This document shows, one piece after another, positions 7,587-15,599 of a stretch of 58,240 bases of DNA. Every line of letters starts with the position of its first letter. The stretch's first letter is position 1. Both the position numbers and the translations under genes were made by a program. Origin of the DNA: Acidimicrobiaceae bacterium (GTDB lineage: Bacteria > Actinomycetota > Acidimicrobiia > Acidimicrobiales > RAAP-2); NCBI GenBank assembly GCA_027315005.1, contig DAHUZT010000049.1, forward strand, positions 1-58,240, given 5' to 3'. The notes under the pieces were generated by a model. It was not told the DNA's origin and did no database searches. It saw nothing but the letters and a program-made list of their open reading frames with translations.

Positions 7587-8682
7587 GGGAGATCCACCGC
7601 CCCGGATCGCGGATCTCCCCCAAGGTGGGGAGCCACTCCGGTCCCCGCCAGGCGACGTCGAGCAACTCGGGACCCCCGGAGCCCTCGACGGCGGCGATGA
7701 ACCGCTCCCCTTCCTCGTACTGCCGGAGCTTGGCTTCGAGACCGATGAGTTGCTGGAGCAGGCGAGCGGGGCCACGAACCTGCTTGCGGCGCTGGCGGAG
7801 CACCTCCGCGAAGTGGGCGGCGCTCGGGATGGCCCCAGCACCGGCCCGGTCCATGGTCACGTCCCCGTGGCCCTCCAACAGGCTCATCAGGGCCTGGATC
7901 CTCTGGATGCCCTCGAGCTGTTCGGGCGTCACCACGAGGCCCAGGGCACCGTTCTCCCGGAGGGGGTTCCGGCCGGCACGGATCTCGTCGGCCATCCGGC
8001 GCAGGGCCTCGGCGAAGCGAGAGGGGTCCGGCTCGAGCGAGCCGATCCCCTCCTCGACGATCGTGACGAAGTAGTCGCGCATCCAGGGGATGGCCGTGAA
8101 CTGGCAGCGGTGGGTCACCTCGTGGAGGGCCAGCCAGAGCCGGAACTCACCGGGATCGAACTGGTTGAGCTGTTCGAGTGCCACCACGTTCGGGCCCACG
8201 AAGTACACCAGGTCCTGGTCCTCGACCGACTCCTCGGTGAGCAGGAGGTCGTACTGACCGAGGACCCGGGTCGACAGCCACCCGAGGACCAGACCGATCT
8301 GGGTTCCCGTGGCAAGGCGGCCGGCGGCCCCGACCGGGACGGCCAACCGCTCGGTGACCGGATTGGAGGCAACGGCCCGAGCCGGATCGAACCGGGCCAG
8401 GTGGGGACCCAGAAGGCGCTGGAAGCTCGCGATGTTGGCGTGCACCCAACCGGCGCGGTCGGTCACCCTCGCCCGGGCAGGACCCGACGCCGACCGCAGG
8501 CCGGTGGACTCGGCCACCAACTCCTCGGCGCGAGCGGTGAGCTCCTCGAACTCGCCCTGGAGCTGGTCGGGGTCGTAGGTAGCGGGTACCCGGCGACGGT
8601 CTCCCACCCACCCCGCAACCCGTTCGGCCGCGCCCCACGACACGGTTCGGGCGTCGGCCGTCTCGATCTCGGAGTGCGTCAC
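7555..8682 (-). CDS. Zinc-dependent metalloprotease-like protein (DUF2342 / zincin family)
   Basis: The 375-residue protein belongs to the actinobacterial zincin family annotated as DUF2342 or F420-associated. It has a HEVTH zinc motif within LWLALHEVTHRCQF and a downstream glutamate-containing VTIVEEGIGSLE helix. The family typically lies upstream of tilS in actinobacteria, as here. No signal peptide is present, so it is probably cytoplasmic, and its substrate is unknown. I chose the GTG at 8682, 38 bases after the anti-sigma stop, because the open frame upstream (to 8889) overlaps the anti-sigma gene and is low-complexity Arg/Pro. The stop lies inside the beginning of tilS-hpt. Confidence 0.88.
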   Translation of the reverse strand: MTHSEIETADARTVSWGAAERVAGWVGDRRRVPATYDPDQLQGEFEELTARAEELVAESTGLRSASGPARARVTDRAGWVHANIASFQRLLGPHLARFDPARAVASNPVTERLAVPVGAAGRLATGTQIGLVLGWLSTRVLGQYDLLLTEESVEDQDLVYFVGPNVVALEQLNQFDPGEFRLWLALHEVTHRCQFTAIPWMRDYFVTIVEEGIGSLEPDPSRFAEALRRMADEIRAGRNPLRENGALGLVVTPEQLEGIQRIQALMSLLEGHGDVTMDRAGAGAIPSAAHFAEVLRQRRKQVRGPARLLQQLIGLEAKLRQYEEGERFIAAVEGSGGPELLDVAWRGPEWLPTLGEIRDPGRWISRVGTTPALSG

Positions 8683-8720
8683 ACGACTCAGTGTAGGGAC
8701 CCGGTGGCGGCCACGGGCGT

Positions 8721-9053
8721 TCAGCTCGGCGGGCGGCGGGCGGCGGGCGGCGGGCGGCGGGCGTGCTCGTCGTGGAGAGCGGTGGCCACCCGGGCGATCA
8801 GCGCTTCGGGCACCCGGTCCCTGCATCGGTTGGCGATCACCCTTCTGAGCTCGGCCTCGAAGCCGTAGGCGCCCACGCAGGGACCGCACATGTCCAGGTG
8901 CTGGGCGATCTCCACCCGCCGCTCGTCGGTGAGCTCGCCGTCGAGGTAGCTGTAGAGGCGCTCGATGGTTTCGTCACAGCTGAGGAAGCCCACCCTGCCC
9001 CGTGCCTCGTCTGGCGACCCGTGCGGATCGCCTGTCACTCCCCGGTCTCCCAC
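8721..9053 (-). CDS. Zinc-containing anti-sigma factor (RsrA/mycothiol-system type)
   Basis: The 110-residue protein has the zinc-binding anti-sigma pattern, with a histidine and two cysteines in AQHLDMCGPC (near 50-59), preceded by the CDETIERLYSYLDGEL helix. RsrA-type proteins hold SigR inactive under reducing conditions and release it on disulfide stress. It starts 7 bases after the stop of the sigma gene, the standard arrangement. The C-terminus (ARRPPPAARRPPS) is encoded by a 7-bp tandem repeat reaching almost to the stop. The initial 20 residues are variable, so an internal GTG start is possible. Confidence 0.9.
   Translation of the reverse strand: MGDRGVTGDPHGSPDEARGRVGFLSCDETIERLYSYLDGELTDERRVEIAQHLDMCGPCVGAYGFEAELRRVIANRCRDRVPEALIARVATALHDEHARRPPPAARRPPS
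8728..8762. repeat. 7-bp tandem repeat (5 copies) in the anti-sigma 3' end
   Basis: Five exact copies of ggcgggc occur in tandem, inside the last codons of the anti-sigma gene and ending five bases from its stop codon. Because 7 is not a multiple of 3, gain or loss of a copy would change the C-terminus and the stop position. Confidence 0.92.
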
Positions 9054-9060
9054 GTCGCTC

Positions 9061-9639
9061 CTACCTGGCCTGCTCGGTGGCCCGGATCAGGCCACGCCTT
9101 CCCCCTCGATCGACCAACGCCTTCTGGAGCGATCTTCTTCCACGATGGATCCGGCTCATGACCGTTCCGATGGGGACGTCGGTGATCTCGGCGATCTCCT
9201 TGTAGGAGAACCCTTCCACGTCGGCGAGGAGCACCGCGATGCGGAAGGCGTCGGGGAGGGACTCGATCGCGTCCTTCACGTCGATGTCGGTGAAGTGGGA
9301 GAGCGCCTCGTCCTCTGCGCTCCGCCCCAGCCCCGAGAAGCCGTCACCACCCAGGTGGTGGTACAGGTACAGCTCTTCGACATCCTCCACATCGGCGATC
9401 TCGGGCCGGCGCTTCTTCGCCCGGTAGGTGTTGATGTAGGTGTTGGTGAGGATGCGGTAGAGCCAGGCCTTCAGATTGGTGCCGAGCTCGAAGCTGGCGA
9501 AGGCTCGGTAGGCCTTGAGGTATGTCTCTTGAACGAGGTCCTCGGCGTCGGCGCTGTTCCTGGTCATTCGCATGGCCGCCGTGTAGAGGGCGGGCATGTA
9601 CTCCATGGCGAGCTCGGAGAACCGTTGCTGATCGGCCAT
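9061..9639 (-). CDS. ECF RNA polymerase sigma factor, SigR/SigH-like
   Basis: The 192-residue protein has sigma region 2 ([20 protein letters not shown] near 27-46, with [15 protein letters not shown] following) and region 4 ([25 protein letters not shown], then the helix-turn-helix [20 protein letters not shown]). The sequence pattern and the adjacent zinc anti-sigma gene match the SigR/SigH group that controls thiol-oxidative stress in actinobacteria. It is the first gene of the minus-strand block that runs to nadB. I did not find a clear SigR-type promoter in the 100 bases upstream. Confidence 0.93.
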   Translation of the reverse strand: MADQQRFSELAMEYMPALYTAAMRMTRNSADAEDLVQETYLKAYRAFASFELGTNLKAWLYRILTNTYINTYRAKKRRPEIADVEDVEELYLYHHLGGDGFSGLGRSAEDEALSHFTDIDVKDAIESLPDAFRIAVLLADVEGFSYKEIAEITDVPIGTVMSRIHRGRRSLQKALVDRGGRRGLIRATEQAR

Positions 9640-9744
9640 GACTGCACCCTACACAGCCCCTGGCTCATCGCGGCAGCCCCCGGTCGGGTGACGTCCTCCC
9701 GGCCCGGGTCGGGGCCTGCGATCTCTTCGGCCTACAGTCTCCTC

Positions 9745-10530
9745 ATGGGTCGGCAACCGGGAGCATCGTGGACCATCGAGGGAGGGGCGGCGGTGACGGT
9801 GGCCGCCACCACTGCCGACCTCTGCAGACAGGCGGCCGACGCGGCCGCGGCCGCCCTCCGGGCGGCGGTGGCCGAGCGGGGCCGGGCCCACGCCATGTTC
9901 GCCACCGGGAATTCGCAGCTGGGTATGATCGAAGCCCTGGTCAACCACACCGCGGGTGTGCCCTGGGACAAGACCGTCGTCTTCCACATGGACGAGTATC
10001 TCGGCGTCTCCGACGACCACCCGGCCAGCTTCTGCCGTTGGATCCGCCGGCGCATCGTCGAGCCGGCCCGGCCGGAGGCAGCCCACCTCCTCGACGGGAC
10101 GCTGCCCGCAGACGAGGTCTGCGCGGCCTACAGCCGGCTCCTCGCCACCCACCCTCTCGATCTGTGCTGCCTCGGCATCGGGGAGAACGGCCACCTCGCC
10201 TTCAACGACCCGCCGGTGGCCGACTTCGACGACCCCGCCGACGTGAAGGTGGTGGTGCTCGACCCGCGGTGCCGCCTCCAGCAGGTCGACGAAGGCCATT
10301 TTGCCGCTGTGGCGGAGGTGCCCGAACAGGCGATCACCGTCACCGTCCCCGCCCTCCTCCGGGCCCGGCAGGTGCTGGCCATCGTCCCCGACGCCAGGAA
10401 GGCGGAGGCCGTGCGCGATGCGCTGTCGGGACCGGTCTCCACCTCGTGTCCGGCCTCGGCGCTCCAGCACGCACCCCAGGCCTCGATCTACCTCGACGGC
10501 GATTCCGCCGGCCTCCTCCCGCCCGGGTGA
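9745..10530 (+). CDS. Glucosamine-6-phosphate deaminase / 6-phosphogluconolactonase family protein (NagB-like)
   Basis: The 261-residue protein shows NagB family features: ATGNSQLGMIEAL near the N-terminus (sugar-phosphate loop), VFHMDEYLGV with the catalytic Asp/Glu pair, and CLGIGENGHLAFNDPP. This supports isomerising deamination of glucosamine-6-phosphate to fructose-6-phosphate, or a related sugar-phosphate reaction. The frame stays open far upstream, but the ATG at 9745 follows the divergent sigma gene by about 105 bases and begins the conserved part. It is the only plus-strand gene between 1 and 25 kb. Its 3' end overlaps the convergent hydrolase gene by about 43 bases. Confidence 0.87.
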   Translation: MGRQPGASWTIEGGAAVTVAATTADLCRQAADAAAAALRAAVAERGRAHAMFATGNSQLGMIEALVNHTAGVPWDKTVVFHMDEYLGVSDDHPASFCRWIRRRIVEPARPEAAHLLDGTLPADEVCAAYSRLLATHPLDLCCLGIGENGHLAFNDPPVADFDDPADVKVVVLDPRCRLQQVDEGHFAAVAEVPEQAITVTVPALLRARQVLAIVPDARKAEAVRDALSGPVSTSCPASALQHAPQASIYLDGDSAGLLPPG

Positions 10531-11537
10531 CCGGAGGCCGCCAACCACCGGTCGAGGAAGGGATAGGCCGCGGCCCCGTCCCACCGGTGCTCGCCGTCGA
10601 AGACGTGGTGGACCAGGCGGTCGCCGGCGCCGAGATGGTCGTACAGCACGCGCAGGCGCGCGATTGACGCCTCGGCGGCAGGGAGTGGGAAGAGGAGGTC
10701 GCCCCGGCCCGACTCCACGAGGAGCGGCCGTGGGGCGACCAGGGCGCCGAGGTCGACGTGCTCCATCGACCCGAGCATGGCCGGGAGCACCTGGGACCCG
10801 CACAGGTTCCAGGGAACCCGGTGGGACGCTGCCCACGACGACAGGTATCCGCTGACCACCACCGCAGCCGGTCGGGGATCGACGGCGGCGAGGAAGAGCG
10901 AGGCCGTCCCGCCGTACGAGAAGCCGCAGACCCCGATCCGGGAGGGGTCGACCAGCGGGTGGGCACTGAGGACATCGAGGGCGCGTGCCAGGTCCCACAG
11001 GTTCTGGGTGAGGGGGTTCCAGCCACCCATGATCTGATGGACGAGGTTGGTGTCGCAGCCGTAGTGGTCCGGGGGGTTCCAGTCGGCCCGTTCACCGAAG
11101 CAACGCAGGTCGGGCGCCAGCACCACGTGCCCGCGCCGGGCCAGCTCGGCGGCGTACTCACCGCCCCCGGCGGCGTCCGGCTCCAGGCCGCAGATGAGCG
11201 ACTTCCCCGCACCGTGCCCGTGCACGCAGAGCACGGCTGGCCCGCGACCCTCCCGCCCGTCGGGGACGAGCAAGAAGGCCGGCACCGACATCAGCTCCTC
11301 GGTGTCGAACACGATCCGCTTGCGCACGAAACCGGCACAGTCGGTCTCGTCGGTCTCTTCGACATCGGGGGGGACCGGATCGGGCCACGGAGCCAGCGCC
11401 CCCTCCAGGCGGGATCCGAAGCGCCGGCGCCACTCCTCGAAGGCCGCCGGGTCCTCGGGCAGGCCGTCGTCGTCGGTGGTGGCCGAGAGCCGGCTCACCA
11501 CCTGGAACCACGGAGAGAAGTTGCGCCGGCGTCCCAT
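10488..11537 (-). CDS. Alpha/beta hydrolase (dienelactone hydrolase / acetyl-xylan-esterase-like)
   Basis: This is a 349-residue cytoplasmic alpha/beta hydrolase with the oxyanion-hole strand AVLCVHGHGAGKS (near 101-113), the nucleophile elbow GFSYGG, and a late histidine in FDGEHRWDG. The length and the N-terminal cap resemble abhydrolase_7/acetyl-xylan-esterase-type proteins that deacylate carbohydrates or xenobiotics. The substrate is not evident. It follows the DUF3089 lipoprotein gene by 18 bases and is the last gene of the minus-strand run that includes the Liv-type transporter. The 3' end overlaps the nagB-like gene on the other strand. Confidence 0.85.
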   Translation of the reverse strand: MGRRRNFSPWFQVVSRLSATTDDDGLPEDPAAFEEWRRRFGSRLEGALAPWPDPVPPDVEETDETDCAGFVRKRIVFDTEELMSVPAFLLVPDGREGRGPAVLCVHGHGAGKSLICGLEPDAAGGGEYAAELARRGHVVLAPDLRCFGERADWNPPDHYGCDTNLVHQIMGGWNPLTQNLWDLARALDVLSAHPLVDPSRIGVCGFSYGGTASLFLAAVDPRPAAVVVSGYLSSWAASHRVPWNLCGSQVLPAMLGSMEHVDLGALVAPRPLLVESGRGDLLFPLPAAEASIARLRVLYDHLGAGDRLVHHVFDGEHRWDGAAAYPFLDRWLAASGHPGGRRPAESPSR

Positions 11538-11555
11538 CGTTCGACCGCTGCGCGT

Positions 11556-12755
11556 TCAGCGACCGGTCGCCTGCACGTAGTGCGAGCTCTGGGCCGCGAC
11601 GTCGGAGACCAGATTGCCGGCCGCGATGTTGACGTCGACCAGGTGCAGCCCCCAGGTCGGAGGCAGCACCCGGCTCAACTCGTCGAGTATCGGCCTCCCC
11701 GAGGGCGCAGAGGCCGAGGCCGAAAGGAAGGTCGCGCCCCCTTTGGCGGTGCAGGTGGCGATGAACCGGTCCGGCCACGACACCCACGGGGTCGCGACCT
11801 TGGGGACGAGAGGAGCGATCCCCGTGCCGACGACCCCACTCAAGCCGGTGAGGTGGGTCGGGACCTCGGTCTCGAGTGACCCCGTCCCTCCTGCGAGCGC
11901 GGCTGGGTTGGTGCACAGCACGTGCTCGCCCGGGCTGGACGTCCGGCCGAAGATGCTGTTCGCCGGGGGCGGCGAGCCGGCCGAGAAGGTCGAGTAGGCG
12001 ATGACGCATCCGGTCTGGCGGGCACTCCGGCAGGCCGGGATGGTGGAGAAGGACCCGCCCTGCGACTTCCCGTCTCGCACAGTGACGTTGCCGCCGAGGA
12101 GGATCGCCGAGACGAGGCGCCGACGAACAGACGGGTTTCCTTCGACGGTCTGGGCGATGAGACGCTCCAGGACGAACGCCCCCTGCGAGTGGCCGATGAG
12201 CACGAAGCCCCTGCCGTCGTTGTAGTGGGTCAGGTAGTCGCGCCAGGCAACGAAGACGTCGCCGTAGGCCTCGGAGGTGTTCACCGGGGTGGTCGCCTGG
12301 CCGGTGAGAGAGGCCAGGGTGGCCTGTCGGTACATGGGGGCATAGACCCGGCACTGTTGGGAGAACGGGGAGGCCTGGGCTGCGGCCACCCCGGTCTCGG
12401 CCGGCTGGACGGCCAGGGTGGCGTTGCCGGTCGTCTCGGTGCTGACCGTGGGGTAGACGTAGAAGCAGTCGATCGGGGGGTCGGTCGCCGGGTGCCGGTG
12501 GACGACGGTCCAGGCACCGTCGGGTCCGATGCTGGTGGTGGTCAGGTTCCCGGCGCAGGGGTCCGAGACCAGTCCGGGGCGGCACAACCACGTCACACCG
12601 GCAGCGTCCACCCGCCCGGTCACGACGGGTGGAGGAACCGGTGCCGCGTTCGATGAGCCACAGGCGCTGACCGACAGGGCGAGGGCGCCGACCACCCACA
12701 GGCTCAGAACGGCCCGCCTGCGGTGTCGAACGACGTCATGCACCGCCCGGGGCAC
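11556..12755 (-). CDS. DUF3089 esterase-like lipoprotein
   Basis: The 399-residue protein has a basic N-terminus, a hydrophobic segment (about 14-30) and a lipobox ending LSVSAC, so it is probably a secreted lipoprotein. The body matches DUF3089, an alpha/beta-hydrolase-like family, with the nucleophile motif FVLIGHSQGAF and the segment DCFYVYPT near the start. The substrate is unknown. Its start overlaps the 3' end of the LivG-type ATPase gene by 20 bases, so it is likely co-transcribed with the transporter. Confidence 0.85.
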   Translation of the reverse strand: MPRAVHDVVRHRRRAVLSLWVVGALALSVSACGSSNAAPVPPPVVTGRVDAAGVTWLCRPGLVSDPCAGNLTTTSIGPDGAWTVVHRHPATDPPIDCFYVYPTVSTETTGNATLAVQPAETGVAAAQASPFSQQCRVYAPMYRQATLASLTGQATTPVNTSEAYGDVFVAWRDYLTHYNDGRGFVLIGHSQGAFVLERLIAQTVEGNPSVRRRLVSAILLGGNVTVRDGKSQGGSFSTIPACRSARQTGCVIAYSTFSAGSPPPANSIFGRTSSPGEHVLCTNPAALAGGTGSLETEVPTHLTGLSGVVGTGIAPLVPKVATPWVSWPDRFIATCTAKGGATFLSASASAPSGRPILDELSRVLPPTWGLHLVDVNIAAGNLVSDVAAQSSHYVQATGR

Positions 12756-13602
12756 CTCCGACGACCGCCCCTCGTGACGGGCTCGGCAGCGCGCCCGAGA
12801 CGGCCAGCGCCTCCTCGCTCGCGCCCAGATAGGCGGCGAGAGCCCGGGGGTCGGCAGCCACCTCCTCGGGGGTGCCGACCGAGACGACCCTGCCCGCCTC
12901 CATCATGACGACCCTCGTGCACAGCTCGAAGACGAGGGGGACGTCGTGCTCGACCAGCACGATGGTGGTGTCCGCCACCTCGTGGAGCCGCCGGAGCAAC
13001 GGCACGAAGGCCTCCGCCTCTCTCTGGGCGATCCCGGCGGTCGGCTCGTCCAAGAGGAGCAGCCGGGGCTGCGCCAGCACGATGGCGGCGAGGTCGACCA
13101 CCCGCCGGGTGCCCGTCGACAGCTCGGCGATACGGAGATGGCGAAACCGGCCTATCCCGAACGCCTCGATGATCCGGTCCACTTCGGAGCGCTTCTCCCG
13201 CTCGGACCGCCGGGCCCAGGGGAGCTGGAGCGTCGACGAGAGGAGACCGACCGGGCGTCGGGCGTCCTGGGTGAGGAGCAGCACCTCCTCGACCTGCAGC
13301 TCCGGAAAGAGCCGGCAGTCCTGAAAGGAACGGACGAGACCCAGGCCGATCCGCTCCTCGGGTAAGTACTCGACCAGGCTGTCGCCGTCGAGCAGCACCG
13401 ACCCCGCCCGGAGGGCGACGATGCCCGAGATGACGTCCAGCATGGTCGTCTTGCCCGATCCGTTGGGCCCGATGAGCCCCACGATGGTCCCGGGCTCGGC
13501 CTCGAGACTGGCACCGTCGACCGCCTTCACCCCGCCGAAGGTGACCAGCGCGTCCTTCACCTCCAGCCTGGCCGGACCGTCCCTCCGAGCAGCTCCGCTC
13601 AC
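12736..13602 (-). CDS. Branched-chain-amino-acid-type ABC transporter ATPase (LivG-like)
   Basis: The 288-residue ATPase has Walker A GPNGSGKTT, Q-loop SFQDCRLFPELQV, signature LSTGTRR (instead of LSGGQ, as often in LivG proteins), Walker B LLLLDEPTAG and switch histidine VEHDV. I chose the GTG at 13602, which overlaps the permease stop by 4 bases (GTGA); the open frame far upstream is antisense-like noise over the permease. It would energise the adjacent fused LivH-LivM permease together with the LivF-type domain of the MFS fusion. The last 25 residues are Gly/Ala/Pro-rich. Confidence 0.92.
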   Translation of the reverse strand: MSGAARRDGPARLEVKDALVTFGGVKAVDGASLEAEPGTIVGLIGPNGSGKTTMLDVISGIVALRAGSVLLDGDSLVEYLPEERIGLGLVRSFQDCRLFPELQVEEVLLLTQDARRPVGLLSSTLQLPWARRSEREKRSEVDRIIEAFGIGRFRHLRIAELSTGTRRVVDLAAIVLAQPRLLLLDEPTAGIAQREAEAFVPLLRRLHEVADTTIVLVEHDVPLVFELCTRVVMMEAGRVVSVGTPEEVAADPRALAAYLGASEEALAVSGALPSPSRGAVVGGAPGGA

Positions 13603-15590
13603 GACACGGCTCCGCCGACCGCCACCGGCTCGAGCGGTTCGTTTCGCTGCGGTCCGGGGGGCACGTCGCTGCGATGCCCGAGACGCTCGATGCCGTCGGT
13701 CACCAGATCGCCGAACCGGTGCAGCAGTTCGGCCAGCCCGCCCGGCAGGTAGAGGATGAAGGCCAGTAGCCCCATCCCACTGGTCAGGAACTGGATGGTG
13801 GAGGTGGTCCCGAAGATGGCCGGGAGCCCGATGAAGTAGAGGGCACCGAGCACCGCCCCCGAGATCGACCCGAGGCCGCCGATCACCACCATCGAGACCA
13901 CCAGGATCGAAAGGCTCGGGTTGAAGGTCGAGGTCGAGATGCGTCCGGTGGCAAAGGCAAGGCACACCCCGGCGTACCCGGCGATGAACCCCGAAAGGGC
14001 GAAGGCCAGGATCTTGCTCCGGGCCAACGGGATCCCCATCGAGCCCGCCCCCACCTCGTTGTCCCGCACCGACATCAAGCGACGGGCCATGCCACGATCG
14101 CGCCACACCGCCACCATCGCCACCGACACCACCAGGACGGCCAGCGAGAACCAGGCAAACGCCTGCTGGGACCCGAGAGCGATGCCGAAGAAGCTCGGAA
14201 CCGGCAGGAGGGTCGACTGGGGATTCGGCAGCCCGCTGCACAGCAGCCGGTGGACGACCGGGAGCGACCAGCAGGGCGTGCCCATCACCGATCCCATCAG
14301 CCACACCCCGAAGGCGAGGGTGCTGACCGCCAGGTACAAGCCGCGCACCCGCAGAGCCGGCAGTCCGATGAGCACGGCCACCACCGCAGTGACCACACCG
14401 GCGAACGGCATGAGGAGGACGATCGGCACGCTCGCACCGAGGTGGGCGGCCATCAGCGCTCCGCAGGCCACCAGGCCGAACTGGCCGAGGGACACCTGCC
14501 CGGCCCAGCCGGTGAGCACGGTGAGCGAGAGGGCGATCACCCCGTAGATGCAGATCTGCGACAGCAGGAAGGACTTGCCGGGGCTGAGGACGAAGGGGAG
14601 CAGCGCCACCACCACGATGGTCGCCATCACCCCGGCCCTGCCGACGCCGCGCCGGAGCGGGGTGTCGTGCCGGAGCTGGCTCGCCGATCCCGCGATCCAC
14701 GACGAGCGCTCCTCGGTGCGCGCCCCCTTCTGGAGCGCGGCGATGCGGACGAGCAGCACGGCGGAGACGATGAGGAAGAGCACCAGATCGACCTGGGTGA
14801 TACTGCTCAGGTTCCACACCAGGATCTCCTGGATCACGCCGACGGCGATGGCGGCCACGAACGCGACGGTGAGGTTCACCATGGCCCCGACCATCGCCGC
14901 GGTCAGGCCGAGGAGCAGCAGTTCGGGGCTCAACACCTGGGTGAGCGAGGAGGTCTGCCCCGGTGCCGCCAGGATGGCGGTGAAGGCGGAGAGCACGCCG
15001 GCCAGGATCCACGCCATGGTCGAGGCGCGCCGCACCCACACCCCCGAGAGGCGGGCGGAGTCGCTGTTCTCGGCCATGGCCCGCATGGCCAGACCCCACG
15101 GTGACCACCGGACGAAGGCGGCCAGAGCGATCGCCACCACGGGTGCCACGATGAGGGTGAGCACCTGCCCGGGGGTGACGATGGTGGTACCGATGTGGAA
15201 CGACAGGTCGAAGGGAACCGGAAAGGCACGGTAGAGGTTCTTCGGTCGGATGAAGGGCAGCGCGGTGAACACGAAGAGGAGCTGGCTGAGCCCGATGGTG
15301 GCCACCATCACCAGCACGCGTGATCGGTTGAACAGCCGGCGGAGCAGCAGCTCGCTCACCGCTCCCACCGCGCCGGCCATGGCGACCGCGAGCACCAGCG
15401 AGAACCAGTAGTCGAACCCGAAGTCGAAGAAGCACTTGGCCAGGAAGACCGCCGCCACCACGCCGAGCTGGCCCTGAGCGAAGTTGAGCACACGCGTGGT
15501 CCGGTAGATGAGCACCAGCCCGAGGGCGAGCAAGCCGTACCCCAGCCCGATGACGACTCCCTGGAAGAGGACGGAGCTCGGGACCGACAT
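13599..15590 (-). CDS. Fused LivH-LivM type ABC permease
   Basis: A single 663-residue membrane protein contains both permease subunits of a Liv-type transporter. Residues 1-285 match LivH (YGLLALGLVLIYRTTRVLNFAQG near the N-terminus). Residues about 310-640 match LivM (LTVLTGWAGQVSLGQFGL, then MSVRDNEVGAGSMGIPLAR, GGLGSISGAVLGALYF). Each half carries about eight hydrophobic segments. A charged linker of about 40 residues joins the halves. It lies 9 bases after the MFS-LivF gene and overlaps LivG by 4 bases. No solute-binding protein is adjacent. Confidence 0.93.
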   Translation of the reverse strand: MSVPSSVLFQGVVIGLGYGLLALGLVLIYRTTRVLNFAQGQLGVVAAVFLAKCFFDFGFDYWFSLVLAVAMAGAVGAVSELLLRRLFNRSRVLVMVATIGLSQLLFVFTALPFIRPKNLYRAFPVPFDLSFHIGTTIVTPGQVLTLIVAPVVAIALAAFVRWSPWGLAMRAMAENSDSARLSGVWVRRASTMAWILAGVLSAFTAILAAPGQTSSLTQVLSPELLLLGLTAAMVGAMVNLTVAFVAAIAVGVIQEILVWNLSSITQVDLVLFLIVSAVLLVRIAALQKGARTEERSSWIAGSASQLRHDTPLRRGVGRAGVMATIVVVALLPFVLSPGKSFLLSQICIYGVIALSLTVLTGWAGQVSLGQFGLVACGALMAAHLGASVPIVLLMPFAGVVTAVVAVLIGLPALRVRGLYLAVSTLAFGVWLMGSVMGTPCWSLPVVHRLLCSGLPNPQSTLLPVPSFFGIALGSQQAFAWFSLAVLVVSVAMVAVWRDRGMARRLMSVRDNEVGAGSMGIPLARSKILAFALSGFIAGYAGVCLAFATGRISTSTFNPSLSILVVSMVVIGGLGSISGAVLGALYFIGLPAIFGTTSTIQFLTSGMGLLAFILYLPGGLAELLHRFGDLVTDGIERLGHRSDVPPGPQRNEPLEPVAVGGAVS

Positions 15591-15599
15591 GCCCCCTCC

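Noticed and set aside
5292-7700. 802-codon plus-strand frame opposite folE and tilS-hpt
   Set aside because: GC-driven antisense open frame; the minus-strand proteins carry all the motifs.
6991-8868. 625-codon plus-strand frame opposite the zincin gene
   Set aside because: Low-complexity, no motifs, mirrors the minus-strand coding sequence.
13602-15435. N-terminal extension of the LivG frame over the permease gene
   Set aside because: Arg/His-rich and without resemblance; the GTGA overlap at 13602 gives the natural start.
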